The notes under the pieces were generated by a model. The model ran no database searches. It saw only the letters and a list, made by a program, of their open reading frames with translations, and was not told the origin of the DNA. DNA of 19,371 nucleotides from Pelagibacteraceae bacterium AG-339-N18 (GTDB lineage Bacteria; Pseudomonadota; Alphaproteobacteria; Pelagibacterales; Pelagibacteraceae), in the NCBI GenBank assembly GCA_003282055.1, contig QCAD01000007.1, positions 1-19,371 of the forward strand, given 5' to 3'. Both the position numbers and the translations under genes were made by a program. How positions within the stretch are numbered: position 1 is the stretch's first letter; each line of letters starts with the position of its first letter. Shown piece after piece: positions 8,963 through 15,807 of the stretch.

Positions 8963-9056
8963 AAAATTGAGTACTCTTATTTACTTGATTTTGGCATTAT
9001 ATAATATAATTATAATACTACTTTAGAATAATTATAACTAACAATAAGCTTAAATA
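8963..9056. promoter_or_regulatory. Divergent fabA/irr promoter region
   Basis: This 94-base AT-rich spacer must hold the promoters of both the fab operon and irr. Overlapping TATAAT hexamers read on the plus strand at 9000-9005, 9005-9010 and 9011-9016. ATTATA at 8996-9001 gives TATAAT on the minus strand. A 10-base direct repeat ATAATTATAA occurs at 9006-9015 and 9028-9037, 22 bases apart, about two helical turns. No single promoter can be chosen with confidence. Confidence 0.55.
9022..9038. promoter_or_regulatory. Candidate Irr box in the fabA/irr spacer
   Basis: The sequence is TTTAGAA-TAA-TTATAAC. As I recall the alphaproteobacterial Irr (ICE) consensus it is TTTAGAA-N3-TTCTAAA, so this site has two differences. 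It ends 18 bases before the irr start codon, and its right half contains TATAAC, a possible -10. Autoregulation of irr and possible control of fabA are inference. Confidence 0.45.
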
Positions 9057-9455
9057 GTGAAATATAAAGATAAATTAAGAAATTCTGGACTAAGACCCAC
9101 GAAACAAAGACTTCAAATATGTGAAGTATTGTTTAATACTGAAAAAACATTCCACTTTACAATAAACGAGTTAGAGAAAAAGATTAAAAACAAGATAGAT
9201 AATAAGATCTCCTTAGCAACAGTCTATAATACAGTCCATGCGTTTGAAAAAAAAGGCTATTTAAAACAAATACCTATAAATTCAAACCAGACTTATTTTG
9301 ACACTAATGTTACGGATCATCATCATTTTTATGATCTTAAAGATCAAAAACTGATTGATTTAGAAAATTCAGATGTAGGACCTATAAATATTAAAAAAAA
9401 AATTAATGGAAAGAGAATAAAATCCGTTGAGGTTCTAGTAAAACTTGAAGACTAA
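9057..9455 (+). CDS. irr: Fur-family iron/heme response regulator, Irr type
   Basis: This is a 132-residue Fur-superfamily transcription regulator. An N-terminal winged helix contains GLRPTKQRLQICEVLF and the recognition segment ISLATVYNTVHAFEKKGYL (51-69). The dimerisation/metal domain follows with YFDTNVTDHHHFYDL (80-94). The HHH at 88-90 after YFDTN is the Irr signature; in rhizobial Irr this region binds heme. As in Irr, the C-terminal CxxC zinc motifs of Fur and PerR are missing; the only cysteine is C22. There is no Cys-Pro heme regulatory motif at the N-terminus. The start is GTG: a TAA lies in frame two codons upstream and no other Met exists in the protein. PerR is the main alternative, given the katG neighbour. 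Confidence 0.85.
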   Translation: MKYKDKLRNSGLRPTKQRLQICEVLFNTEKTFHFTINELEKKIKNKIDNKISLATVYNTVHAFEKKGYLKQIPINSNQTYFDTNVTDHHHFYDLKDQKLIDLENSDVGPINIKKKINGKRIKSVEVLVKLED

Positions 9456-9488
9456 GTTTTCGATCAATTTAGCGTCATTATTAACCAA

Positions 9489-9515
9489 TTGACACTTATT
9501 TAGAACCATTATAAA
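9489..9515 (+). promoter_or_regulatory. katG promoter
   Basis: A perfect -35 hexamer TTGACA (9489-9494) is followed 15 bases later by TATAAA (9510-9515). TAAACT (9512-9517) gives a 17-base spacer instead. Either choice places the transcription start near 9522-9525, leaving a leader of roughly 25 bases with a Shine-Dalgarno. It is the best promoter match in the window. The candidate Irr box fills the spacer and -10. Confidence 0.6.
9499..9515. promoter_or_regulatory. Candidate Irr box over the katG promoter
   Basis: TTTAGAA-CCA-TTATAAA is a 7-3-7 dyad with one mismatch to symmetry. It also has one mismatch to the Irr/ICE consensus as I recall it (TTTAGAA-N3-TTCTAAA). It begins 4 bases after the -35 hexamer and ends exactly with the -10 candidate TATAAA. 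Bound protein there would be expected to block RNA polymerase. The regulator gene itself ends 43 bases upstream. Confidence 0.55.
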
Positions 9516-9535
9516 CTAGATAAGTCAACTAAATT

Positions 9536-9541
9536 AAAGGA
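9536..9541 (+). promoter_or_regulatory. katG ribosome binding site
   Basis: AAAGGA lies six bases before the katG ATG (9548). This is a clear Shine-Dalgarno in a genome where most starts here have weak ones, so strong katG translation is plausible. Confidence 0.6.
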
Positions 9542-9547
9542 AATTAA

Positions 9548-11785
9548 ATGAGTACTGAAAATTTTAAAAATAAAACTTTTAAAGCTAATGAACTAAGTAA
9601 ATGTCCCTTCACAGGAGTGGGAACACCTGCAAAATTTTCTGCAGGAAGAGGTCAAACAGTTAGAGATTTTTGGCCAAATAGTTTAAATCTTAAAATTCTT
9701 AGTCAGCACTCTGATCTTTCTAACCCTATGGATAAAAAATTTAGTTATGCAAAAGAATTTAAAAAATTGAATTACAAAGCTTTAAAAAAAGATTTAAAAA
9801 AATTAATGACAGACTCGCAGGATTGGTGGCCAGCTGATTATGGTCATTACGGTCCATTGTTTATTCGATTAGCTTGGCACGCGGCAGGAACCTATAGAAC
9901 AGGCGATGGTAGAGGTGGTGCTGGCACAGGAAATCAAAGATTTGCTCCGCTTAATTCTTGGCCAGATAACGTAAATTTAGACAAAGCAAGGCTGCTGTTA
10001 TGGCCCATTAAGAAAAAATATGGAAGTAAAATTTCATGGGCTGATCTTTTTATACTAGTTGGAAATGTGGCTTTAGATTCAATGGGTTTTAAAACATTTG
10101 GCTTCGGAGCAGGTAGAACTGATATCTGGGAGCCAGAGGATGACATTTATTGGGGTTCAGAAAAAGAGATGCTGGGTGTAGAAAGATATAGCGGCACCAG
10201 AGATTTAGAACAGCCGTTGGGTGCTTCACACATGGGTTTGATTTATGTAAATCCACAGGGTCCAGACGCAAATCCAGATCCAAAACTTGCTGCACACGAT
10301 ATTAGAGAAACATTCGGAAGAATGGCAATGAATGATTATGAAACAGCAGCATTAGTGGCTGGCGGACACACATTTGGAAAATCTCATGGTGCAGCATCTG
10401 AGTCATACAAAGGTCCAGATCCAGAAGCTTCAAGACTCCAAGATCAATCTACTGGATGGAATAGTGGATATAAGTCTGGAAAAGGGGTAGATGCAATTAG
10501 TAGCGGTATTGAGGGAGCTTGGACACAAAATCCTATTAAATGGGACATGGGATATTTAGATTGTTTATACGGTCATGATTGGGAACTTACAAAAAGTCCT
10601 GCGGGTGCTCATCAATGGACGCCAAAGAAAAATGGTCAAAACATTAAAATGGTTCCAGATGCACACCAGAAAGGTGTACTTCATCCACCAATGATGCAAA
10701 CAACAGACATATCAATGAAAGTTGATCCAAGTTATGGACCTATAACTAAGCATTTTCATCAAAACCCTGAGGAGTTTCATGATGCATTTGCTAGGGCTTG
10801 GTTTAAATTAACTCATAGAGACATGGGTCCTAGAGTTTGTTACCTTGGCAGTGATGTTCCTAAAGAACAATTAATTTGGCAAGATCCAATTGATAAACCA
10901 AGATATAAACTTAAATCAAAAGATATTAAAAATTTAAAATCAAAAATTTCTAAATCAAAAATATCTATATCAGATTTAGTTTCTACAGCATGGGCATCAG
11001 CATCCACTTTTAGAGGCTCAGATAAGAGAGGTGGAGCTAATGGCGCAAGAATTATGCTTGAACCTCAAAAAAATTGGAAGGTTAACAATCCAAAGAAACT
11101 ATTAACAGTAATTAAGGCTTTGAATAAAGTTAAAAGTAAATTTGATAGCAAAAATAAAAGTGTATCTATAGCTGATTTAATTGTCTTGGCGGGTGGTGTA
11201 GGTATCGAAATGGCTGCAAAAAAAGCTGGTTATAATGTTAATGTGCCCTTCTCAGCTGGTCGAGGCGATGCCAGACAAGATCAGACTGATGTTAATTCTT
11301 TTAGTCTTCTTGAACCACAAGCAGATGGTTTTAGAAACTATCTTAATGGAGGGGCTTCAAATGTTTCCGCTGAGGAAAAGTTAGTTGATAAGGCTCAGTT
11401 AATGGGTTTAACTGCACCTGAAATGACTGCTCTTATAGGCGGAATGAGAGTTTTAAACACAAATTACGATGGTTCAGATCATGGTGTTTTCACTAACAAG
11501 CCTGGTACCCTTACCAATGATTATTTTGTAAATTTATTAGATATGAATATAACTTGGAAAGAAGAGAATAAATCAGAGCAAACATTCTTAGGAAGAGACA
11601 GAAAAACCCAGAAAATTAAATGGAAAGCAACCAGGGTCGATCTGATTTTTGGTTCAAATTCTCAACTAAGAGCTCTAGCCGAGGTTTATGCATGTGCAGA
11701 CTCAGGTCATAAATTTGTAAATGATTTTATCACTGCTTGGGTAAAGGTTATGAATTCAGATAGATTTGATTTGAAATTAAATTAA
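9548..11785 (+). CDS. katG: Catalase-peroxidase KatG
   Basis: KatG is a cytoplasmic haem b enzyme that disproportionates hydrogen peroxide and oxidises organic donors. The 745-residue protein has the normal two-domain form. The N-terminal catalytic domain has distal R107, W110 and H111 ([13 protein letters not shown]), Y233 (LIYVNPQGP), M259 (RMAMNDYE) and proximal H274 ([10 protein letters not shown]). W110-Y233-M259 is the full set for the covalent Trp-Tyr-Met cofactor needed for catalase activity. The haem-less C-terminal domain runs from about residue 460. No signal peptide is seen. It has its own promoter overlapped by an Irr-like box, and 18 bases after its stop a putative dioxygenase gene begins. 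Confidence 0.97.
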   Translation: MSTENFKNKTFKANELSKCPFTGVGTPAKFSAGRGQTVRDFWPNSLNLKILSQHSDLSNPMDKKFSYAKEFKKLNYKALKKDLKKLMTDSQDWWPADYGHYGPLFIRLAWHAAGTYRTGDGRGGAGTGNQRFAPLNSWPDNVNLDKARLLLWPIKKKYGSKISWADLFILVGNVALDSMGFKTFGFGAGRTDIWEPEDDIYWGSEKEMLGVERYSGTRDLEQPLGASHMGLIYVNPQGPDANPDPKLAAHDIRETFGRMAMNDYETAALVAGGHTFGKSHGAASESYKGPDPEASRLQDQSTGWNSGYKSGKGVDAISSGIEGAWTQNPIKWDMGYLDCLYGHDWELTKSPAGAHQWTPKKNGQNIKMVPDAHQKGVLHPPMMQTTDISMKVDPSYGPITKHFHQNPEEFHDAFARAWFKLTHRDMGPRVCYLGSDVPKEQLIWQDPIDKPRYKLKSKDIKNLKSKISKSKISISDLVSTAWASASTFRGSDKRGGANGARIMLEPQKNWKVNNPKKLLTVIKALNKVKSKFDSKNKSVSIADLIVLAGGVGIEMAAKKAGYNVNVPFSAGRGDARQDQTDVNSFSLLEPQADGFRNYLNGGASNVSAEEKLVDKAQLMGLTAPEMTALIGGMRVLNTNYDGSDHGVFTNKPGTLTNDYFVNLLDMNITWKEENKSEQTFLGRDRKTQKIKWKATRVDLIFGSNSQLRALAEVYACADSGHKFVNDFITAWVKVMNSDRFDLKLN

Positions 11786-11803
11786 AAAAATGGAAAAAAA
11801 AAT

Positions 11804-12400
11804 ATGGTAATAACAAACTTTGAGGACTTTCATGAAGTTCCCAATCTTAGTTTTGATATTTCTAGATTAAGAGACGACTTAAAAAAAATTTTAGAAATTA
11901 AAAAATTTAATTCTCCTGGGGTGAAACATTTTGGTGCAATACCTTTAAATCAAATTCCTAATGATATAAGTTCTATTGAAGGCAATAATATAAGAGGTAA
12001 ATATTGGACAATAGCTGATGACACTGGAAAGGAAGTATCAAGAGATTTTGACATAGATGAGACAAAATATACGCAGTTAATCCCCGAATTTGAAAAGACT
12101 TACTTCCAAGAAGTATATGAGACACTAAGTAAGAGATTTAGACTGGGAAGGGTCAGACTTTTGCTAAAGGAACCTAGATCAACTTTAAGTTGGCACAAAG
12201 ACCCTGAATGCAGACTTCATGTGCCTATTATTACCAACAAAGGTTGTTCAATGGTTATTGAAAATGTAGCAAAACATCTTCCAGCTGATGGTAAAGTGTG
12301 GATAACAAATAATACTAAGTACCACAATTTTTTTAATGGTGGTGAGCAAGCTAGAATACACCTTGTAGCATGTGTACTTGAAAGTCCTTTTAAAAATTAA
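11804..12400 (+). CDS. Putative 2-oxoglutarate/Fe(II) dioxygenase, aspartyl/asparaginyl hydroxylase-like
   Basis: This 198-residue protein has a C-terminal half that reads as a double-stranded beta-helix oxygenase. H131-x-D133 (LSWHKDPECRLHVPII) is followed 41 residues later by H174 (NTKYHNFFNGG), and R184 lies in ARIHLVACV. This is the HxD...H iron triad plus the 2-oxoglutarate-binding Arg in the spacing and context of aspartyl/asparaginyl beta-hydroxylase-like proteins. The N-terminal half is not recognised. There is no signal peptide. The start at 11804 has GGA nine bases upstream; another ATG at 11790 opens only a six-codon frame. It follows katG closely, and its stop overlaps the next gene by one base (TAATG). 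Substrate is unknown: it could act on a protein side chain or a small molecule. Confidence 0.65.
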   Translation: MVITNFEDFHEVPNLSFDISRLRDDLKKILEIKKFNSPGVKHFGAIPLNQIPNDISSIEGNNIRGKYWTIADDTGKEVSRDFDIDETKYTQLIPEFEKTYFQEVYETLSKRFRLGRVRLLLKEPRSTLSWHKDPECRLHVPIITNKGCSMVIENVAKHLPADGKVWITNNTKYHNFFNGGEQARIHLVACVLESPFKN

Positions 12401-12639
12401 TGGAAATTACAAACGGAATATTTCAGGCAACTCAAAGTATTTATCGAAATAACAAAGGTTCGATTTTAAGAACAATAATTTATACAATTGGACATTTTGC
12501 AATTGCAATTACAGTTTTAATGTTAGTCGCTGATGTTAGTTTTGCTGTTGCATTAACAGATGCTATAGTTGAACCAATCGCTAATTCAGTTTGGTATTTT
12601 ATTTTAGACAAGTGGTGGGCAAGTAAATCAAAAAAATAG
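12400..12639 (+). CDS. Small DUF2061-like membrane protein
   Basis: This 79-residue protein has a polar N-terminus, a hydrophobic segment at about 24-45 (RTIIYTIGHFAIAITVLMLVAD) and a second at about 47-68. It ends in VWYFILDKWWASKSKK. The pattern of Arg before the first helix, a conserved 'DAIVEPIANSVWYFILDK' region and a basic tail resembles the DUF2061 family of predicted two-helix inner membrane proteins. Function in that family is unknown to me. Its ATG overlaps the dioxygenase stop by one base, so the two are probably co-translated. It ends the irr-katG side plus-strand run. No hairpin terminator is visible after it. Confidence 0.7.
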   Translation: MEITNGIFQATQSIYRNNKGSILRTIIYTIGHFAIAITVLMLVADVSFAVALTDAIVEPIANSVWYFILDKWWASKSKK

Positions 12640-12670
12640 TTTGATCAATTATCTGCAAAAAAAAAGCAAT

Positions 12671-12685
12671 TAGTAATCATTCGCA
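12671..12685. promoter_or_regulatory. Weak Fur-box-like site
   Basis: TAGTAATCATTCGCA matches the 7-1-7 Fur consensus TGATAATCATTATCA at 11 of 15 positions by eye. Alone it would not be called. It is listed because it lies exactly 30 bases, about three helical turns, from a much better site. Confidence 0.3.
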
Positions 12686-12700
12686 AAAAAAACACGCTAA

Positions 12701-12715
12701 TAATAATCATTCTCA
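12701..12715. promoter_or_regulatory. Fur-box-like operator
   Basis: TAATAATCATTCTCA (TGAGAATGATTATTA on the other strand) matches the 7-1-7 Fur consensus TGATAATCATTATCA at 13 of 15 positions. The surrounding 19 bases at 12696-12714 match the classical GATAATGATAATCATTATC at 16 of 19. It lies 45 bases before the cysteine-rich ORF. The regulator could be Fur or another family member. Confidence 0.5.
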
Positions 12716-12759
12716 TGCATTATTATTGAAATAATTTCATTTATATCTATTTTTTAATT

Positions 12760-12939
12760 ATGCAAATACAAAATTATAATTGTAAAAAATGTGGATTAAC
12801 AATTTCATCGATATGTTCAAAATGTGATAAAACTGTTGATGTTCAGATTCTTGATGATGGCTGCATTGTTCAGAAAACAAAATGTTTAGACTGTGCAAAT
12901 ACTCCTGTAATTAAGGATGTCTGCGAACAACAAAAATAG
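12760..12939 (+). CDS. Small cysteine-rich (zinc-ribbon-like) protein, 59 aa, hypothetical
   Basis: The ATG at 12760 opens 59 codons ending at TAG 12937-12939. Eight cysteines stand at residues 8, 11, 19, 22, 35, 42, 45 and 55: CKKC, CSKC, a lone C, CLDC and a final C. Two CxxC pairs seven residues apart look like a compact zinc-ribbon or metal-binding knuckle; the third CxxC and two single cysteines could form a second site. It has no signal peptide or membrane helix. It does not fit the Bfd [2Fe-2S] spacing. I do not recognise the family. Regular cysteine placement in an AT-rich genome, and operator-like sites just upstream, argue that it is real. It converges on the SH3 gene, whose stop lies 35 bases away. 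Confidence 0.6.
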   Translation: MQIQNYNCKKCGLTISSICSKCDKTVDVQILDDGCIVQKTKCLDCANTPVIKDVCEQQK

Positions 12940-12954
12940 TCCAACGTTTAAGAT

Positions 12955-12976
12955 AAAAAAATAGTTTCTTGAACTA
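12955..12976 (-). terminator. Weak intrinsic terminator after the ubiE-to-SH3 operon
   Basis: On the minus strand, TAGTT-CAAGA-AACTA forms a perfect five-base-pair stem that includes the TAG stop of the SH3 gene, followed at once by seven T. The stem is short and AU-rich, so the call is tentative. It is, however, where a terminator for the six-gene minus-strand unit is expected. Confidence 0.35.
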
Positions 12977-13414
12977 CTTGATACCCCACATATACTCTGT
13001 TCTGACCCAACCTTTTAAACTTTCAGTTTTGATTTTACACCAATCGTCTTTGCAACTCTGAACTAATAGAACTCTACCTTTTTTAATTTTCGCCAAAGGT
13101 TTTGAAAAATTTGTTGGTTTGCTAAACAAGATTTTATCTTTTTTTGGTATTATAGAATTAGCTTTTTTAAGCTGAGAAACATGTATCCACCCACTATTAT
13201 TTTTTAAATCGATAATTCTCCTAAAGTTCTCCTTTTTATCAATTTGCTTGATAGGAAGATCAATTTTTGTATAGATATACTTTATAGGATACTCAAATCC
13301 AGGGCCATATCTAACATTTACTTTATTTTTTTTTAAAGAAAGAAAAGTTTCTTCCGAAAAAACATTTAATGGAAAAAAAATACAAATTAAGATTAAAAAG
13401 ATAATTCTATTCAT
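12974..13414 (-). CDS. Exported bacterial SH3-domain protein
   Basis: This 146-residue protein starts with a signal peptide (MNRIIFLILICIFFPLNVFS, probable cleavage near residue 20), so it is likely periplasmic. Two SH3-like units follow: about 24-80, with VNVRYGPGFEYPIKYIY and GWIHVSQL, and about 90-146, with VLLVQSCKDDWCKI, GWVRTEYMWG. The motifs match the bacterial SH3_3/COG3807-type proteins common in alphaproteobacteria. Such domains often bind peptidoglycan or peptides, but the role here is not known. The two cysteines in the second unit (CKDDWC) could form a disulfide. It follows the thiF/moeB-like gene by 14 bases and ends the operon. It converges with the cysteine-rich ORF. Confidence 0.8.
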   Translation of the reverse strand: MNRIIFLILICIFFPLNVFSEETFLSLKKNKVNVRYGPGFEYPIKYIYTKIDLPIKQIDKKENFRRIIDLKNNSGWIHVSQLKKANSIIPKKDKILFSKPTNFSKPLAKIKKGRVLLVQSCKDDWCKIKTESLKGWVRTEYMWGIK

Positions 13415-13428
13415 TGTTTAATTTTATA

Positions 13429-14166
13429 TTATCTTTTTTTAAATCTAACTTTCCTAAAATTTAAATTCAAAAGATCAATAATTAATATTTGATTTTTTAA
13501 ATTTTTCCCAATTTCTACAATCATCTTTAAAGCCTCATTAGCCTGTGTTGTTCCTACAATTGTAGCTGTTGTACCAACCACTCCATCAAATTCACAGTTT
13601 AGATTATCATCAGAAATTTGTTTTTCTTGATAAAAATTTTTTAAAGAGGCTGTTTTTCTATCTTTAAAATCAAATGTAAATACATGCCCATCAAATTTAC
13701 TTATTGCCCCAGTTATCAATTTTTTTTTTAGTTTAATACAATAATCGTTAATTAAAAATTTAGTTTTAAAATTATCAGAACCGTCAATTATTATCTCATA
13801 ATTTTTAATTATCTTCTCGATATTGTTTTTGTTAAGATTTGATTTATAAGTCTTAATTTTTGTAAGAGGGTTTATTTCTTTAAGTTTTTTTGCAGCCACA
13901 TTAACCTTTAACTTTTTAATATCCTTTGAACTGAATAAACTTTGTCGGTGAATATTTGAAAGATTAATAATATCATTGTCTATAAGACCAATTGTTCCAA
14001 TACCAGCTCTTACTAGATTTTCTGCAGCAGGGCAGCCTAAGCCCCCAACACCAACAATTAAGATACTTGAGGATAAAATTTTTTTTTGACCTTTTGTACC
14101 TATATTTTTTAAAACTAATTGTCTTGAAAACCTCTCAATTTGGGATTTGCTTAGACTATTTTTCAT
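13429..14166 (-). CDS. ThiF/MoeB/HesA-family adenylyltransferase
   Basis: This E1-like enzyme would activate the C-terminal Gly-Gly of a ubiquitin-like sulfur carrier (MoaD or ThiS) by adenylation. The 245 residues show GVGGLG (39-44), DNDIINLSNIHRQ (63-75, with the ATP-contacting Arg), K87 and IDGSDN (127-132). C191 in NCEFDGVVG matches the position of the conserved MoeB cysteine. The zinc-binding CxxC pairs of E. coli MoeB are gone: the first reads SLKNFY (174-179), and the protein ends at FRKVRFKKR without the second. No sulfur-carrier gene lies nearby, so MoeB versus ThiF cannot be decided. Its ATG overlaps the dut stop by four bases. Confidence 0.85.
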   Translation of the reverse strand: MKNSLSKSQIERFSRQLVLKNIGTKGQKKILSSSILIVGVGGLGCPAAENLVRAGIGTIGLIDNDIINLSNIHRQSLFSSKDIKKLKVNVAAKKLKEINPLTKIKTYKSNLNKNNIEKIIKNYEIIIDGSDNFKTKFLINDYCIKLKKKLITGAISKFDGHVFTFDFKDRKTASLKNFYQEKQISDDNLNCEFDGVVGTTATIVGTTQANEALKMIVEIGKNLKNQILIIDLLNLNFRKVRFKKR

Positions 14167-14600
14167 TTACCAGTTGAACCAAAACCTCTTTCTCCTCTTA
14201 TTGACACTGGAAGTTCATCAGTTTCTTCTAGATCCATTTTAATAACTGGAGTTAAGACCATTTGAGCAATTCTATCATTTTTATTAATTTTAAAATTTTT
14301 ATTTCCATGGTTGAACAAAATAATTTTAAGTTCTCCTCTGTAATCACTATCAATAGTACCAGGTGTGTTCAAAACACTGATACTATTTTGTGCCGCTAAT
14401 CCTGATCTTGGTCTAATTTGGATTTCATATTCTTCAGGGAATGCAACTGATAATCCAGTTGGCACAAGAAAAGACTTACCTGGTTTTAAATCAATTGGTT
14501 TATTTATGCAGGCTATGAGGTCCATACCAGATGCACCATTGGTTTTATATGAAGGTAATTTAGCAGAGGAATTTAATTTTTTAACTAAAACCTTAATCAT
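14163..14600 (-). CDS. dut: Deoxyuridine 5'-triphosphate nucleotidohydrolase
   Basis: This trimeric dUTPase hydrolyses dUTP to dUMP and pyrophosphate, keeping uracil out of DNA and supplying dTMP synthesis. The 145 residues carry all five family motifs: GASGMDL (22-28), RPRSGLA (63-69), NTPGTIDSDYRGE (78-90, catalytic D84), RIAQMVL (110-116) and RGERGFGSTG (135-144). It overlaps coaBC by one base (TAATG) and the ThiF/MoeB-like gene by four. The coaBC-dut pairing is found in many bacteria. Confidence 0.97.
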   Translation of the reverse strand: MIKVLVKKLNSSAKLPSYKTNGASGMDLIACINKPIDLKPGKSFLVPTGLSVAFPEEYEIQIRPRSGLAAQNSISVLNTPGTIDSDYRGELKIILFNHGNKNFKINKNDRIAQMVLTPVIKMDLEETDELPVSIRGERGFGSTGK

Positions 14601-15799
14601 TAGTTTAAATGATTAATAATCTTTTCCACTAATTCATCTGAAATTTCAGATTTAGGTTTATACATTAATTTATCTGTTTTCTTATTTTTATAAAAGATTG
14701 AGACTTCATTAAAATCTGAGTTAAACCCTATTGAATTGTTTGATATATCGTTTGCAACGATCCAATCACAATTTTTTTCGTTAAGTTTTTTATTTGCATA
14801 ATTTTCCAAATTATTTGTCTCTGCAGCAAAACCGACTACAAGTTTAGGTCTTAAAGAGTTATGATTAGAAACATAATCAAGAATATCCACATTTTTTTCT
14901 AAATTTAAATTTAGTTTATCTTTTTTTTTAATTTTTATTTTAGAAACTTCTTTTGCTTTATAATCACATACTGCAGCTGAAAATATTGCTACATCAGCTG
15001 GTAAACTTTTTAGAGTTGATTGAAACATCTCCTCAGCAGTTTCGACTTTTATTAAATTAATTTCATCATTTAACTCTAAATTTGTTGGTCCAGAAATTAA
15101 AGTTGTTTCAAAACCTTTTTTTGATAATGATTTTGCAATTTCGTAGCCTTGCTTACCACTTGATTTGTTTGTGATATACCTTATTGGATCAATATATTCA
15201 TTAGTCGGTCCTGCGGTCACAATTGCTCTGTACTTTTTGTTTGTCTTTAAATTTCTTAGATAAATTTCTAACTGATTGATTATTTCTCTTGGTTCTGACA
15301 TTTTTCCTTCTCCATATTCTCCACATGCCATATCTCCAATTTCGGGGCCAATTAATCTGTAGTTATAGGTTCTAAGTTTAGCTATATTTTGTTTGGTAGA
15401 TTGATGATCCCACATTCTCACATTCATTGCGGGAGCAATAAAGATTTCTTTATTTGAGGCAAGGATAACTGTAGATGCTAAATCATCAGAATTTCCATTT
15501 GCAAGCTTAGATATTGTATTAGCTGTAGCAGGTGCAATTAAGATGAGGTCTGCCCATCTTGAAAGACTAATGTGATCCATTTCCTCTTCATTTTCTAAAC
15601 TAAAAAGATCTTTATAAACTTTAGATTGGGATAAAGATGTAATCGAAAGAGGTGTCACAAATTCAGCACCACTTTTTGTGAGTATTGTTTTTATAATTAC
15701 ACCATCTTTTTTTAAAAGTCTTATTATTTCAAGACTTTTATAAGCTGCTATTCCACCACAAATTATTAATAAGATTTTTTTACCTTTTAAATTATTCAT
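14600..15799 (-). CDS. coaBC: Bifunctional phosphopantothenoylcysteine decarboxylase/phosphopantothenate-cysteine ligase
   Basis: CoaBC joins cysteine to 4'-phosphopantothenate (CoaB) and decarboxylates the product (CoaC) in coenzyme A synthesis. The 399 residues contain an N-terminal flavoprotein CoaC domain (1-180). It has GGIAAYK (15-21), catalytic H76 in DHISLSRWAD, APAMN (122-126) and C159 in GDMACGEYGEGKM. The C-terminal CoaB domain (about 188-399) begins with VTAGPTNEYIDPIRYITN and SSGKQG (213-218) and includes a lysine-rich KIKIKKKD segment. The gene lies 8 bases after ubiB and its stop overlaps the dut start by one base. Confidence 0.97.
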   Translation of the reverse strand: MNNLKGKKILLIICGGIAAYKSLEIIRLLKKDGVIIKTILTKSGAEFVTPLSITSLSQSKVYKDLFSLENEEEMDHISLSRWADLILIAPATANTISKLANGNSDDLASTVILASNKEIFIAPAMNVRMWDHQSTKQNIAKLRTYNYRLIGPEIGDMACGEYGEGKMSEPREIINQLEIYLRNLKTNKKYRAIVTAGPTNEYIDPIRYITNKSSGKQGYEIAKSLSKKGFETTLISGPTNLELNDEINLIKVETAEEMFQSTLKSLPADVAIFSAAVCDYKAKEVSKIKIKKKDKLNLNLEKNVDILDYVSNHNSLRPKLVVGFAAETNNLENYANKKLNEKNCDWIVANDISNNSIGFNSDFNEVSIFYKNKKTDKLMYKPKSEISDELVEKIINHLN

Positions 15800-15807
15800 T
15801 GTATGAA

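Larger units (their letters stand above)
12655..12739. promoter_or_regulatory. Tandem A-tracts and Fur-box-like dyads upstream of a Cys-rich ORF
   Basis: The 120-base gap 12640-12759 contains two imperfect copies of one arrangement. Copy one is GC, nine A (12657-12665), then TAGTAATCATTC. Copy two is GC, eight A (12685-12692), then TAATAATCATTC. The ATCATTC blocks are exactly 30 bases apart. A further 6-1-6 palindrome, TGAAAT-A-ATTTCA, lies at 12727-12739. This looks like a multi-site operator/promoter for the ORF at 12760. Periodic A-tracts can also act as bent DNA or UP elements. Confidence 0.5.

Noticed and set aside
9548..11785. katG as a recent horizontal acquisition
   Set aside because: It seems somewhat richer in G and C than neighbours, but a strongly conserved protein with many Gly/Trp/Ala/Pro codons would do that. 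No mobile element or repeat flanks it.
12655..12715. Possible two-unit CRISPR-like direct repeat
   Set aside because: Copies are imperfect, only two, AT-rich and without a spacer between them or cas genes nearby. An operator/promoter arrangement explains them better.
14365..14616. Plus-strand ORF of 83 codons inside dut
   Set aside because: Reverse reading of dut, whose five motifs are intact.
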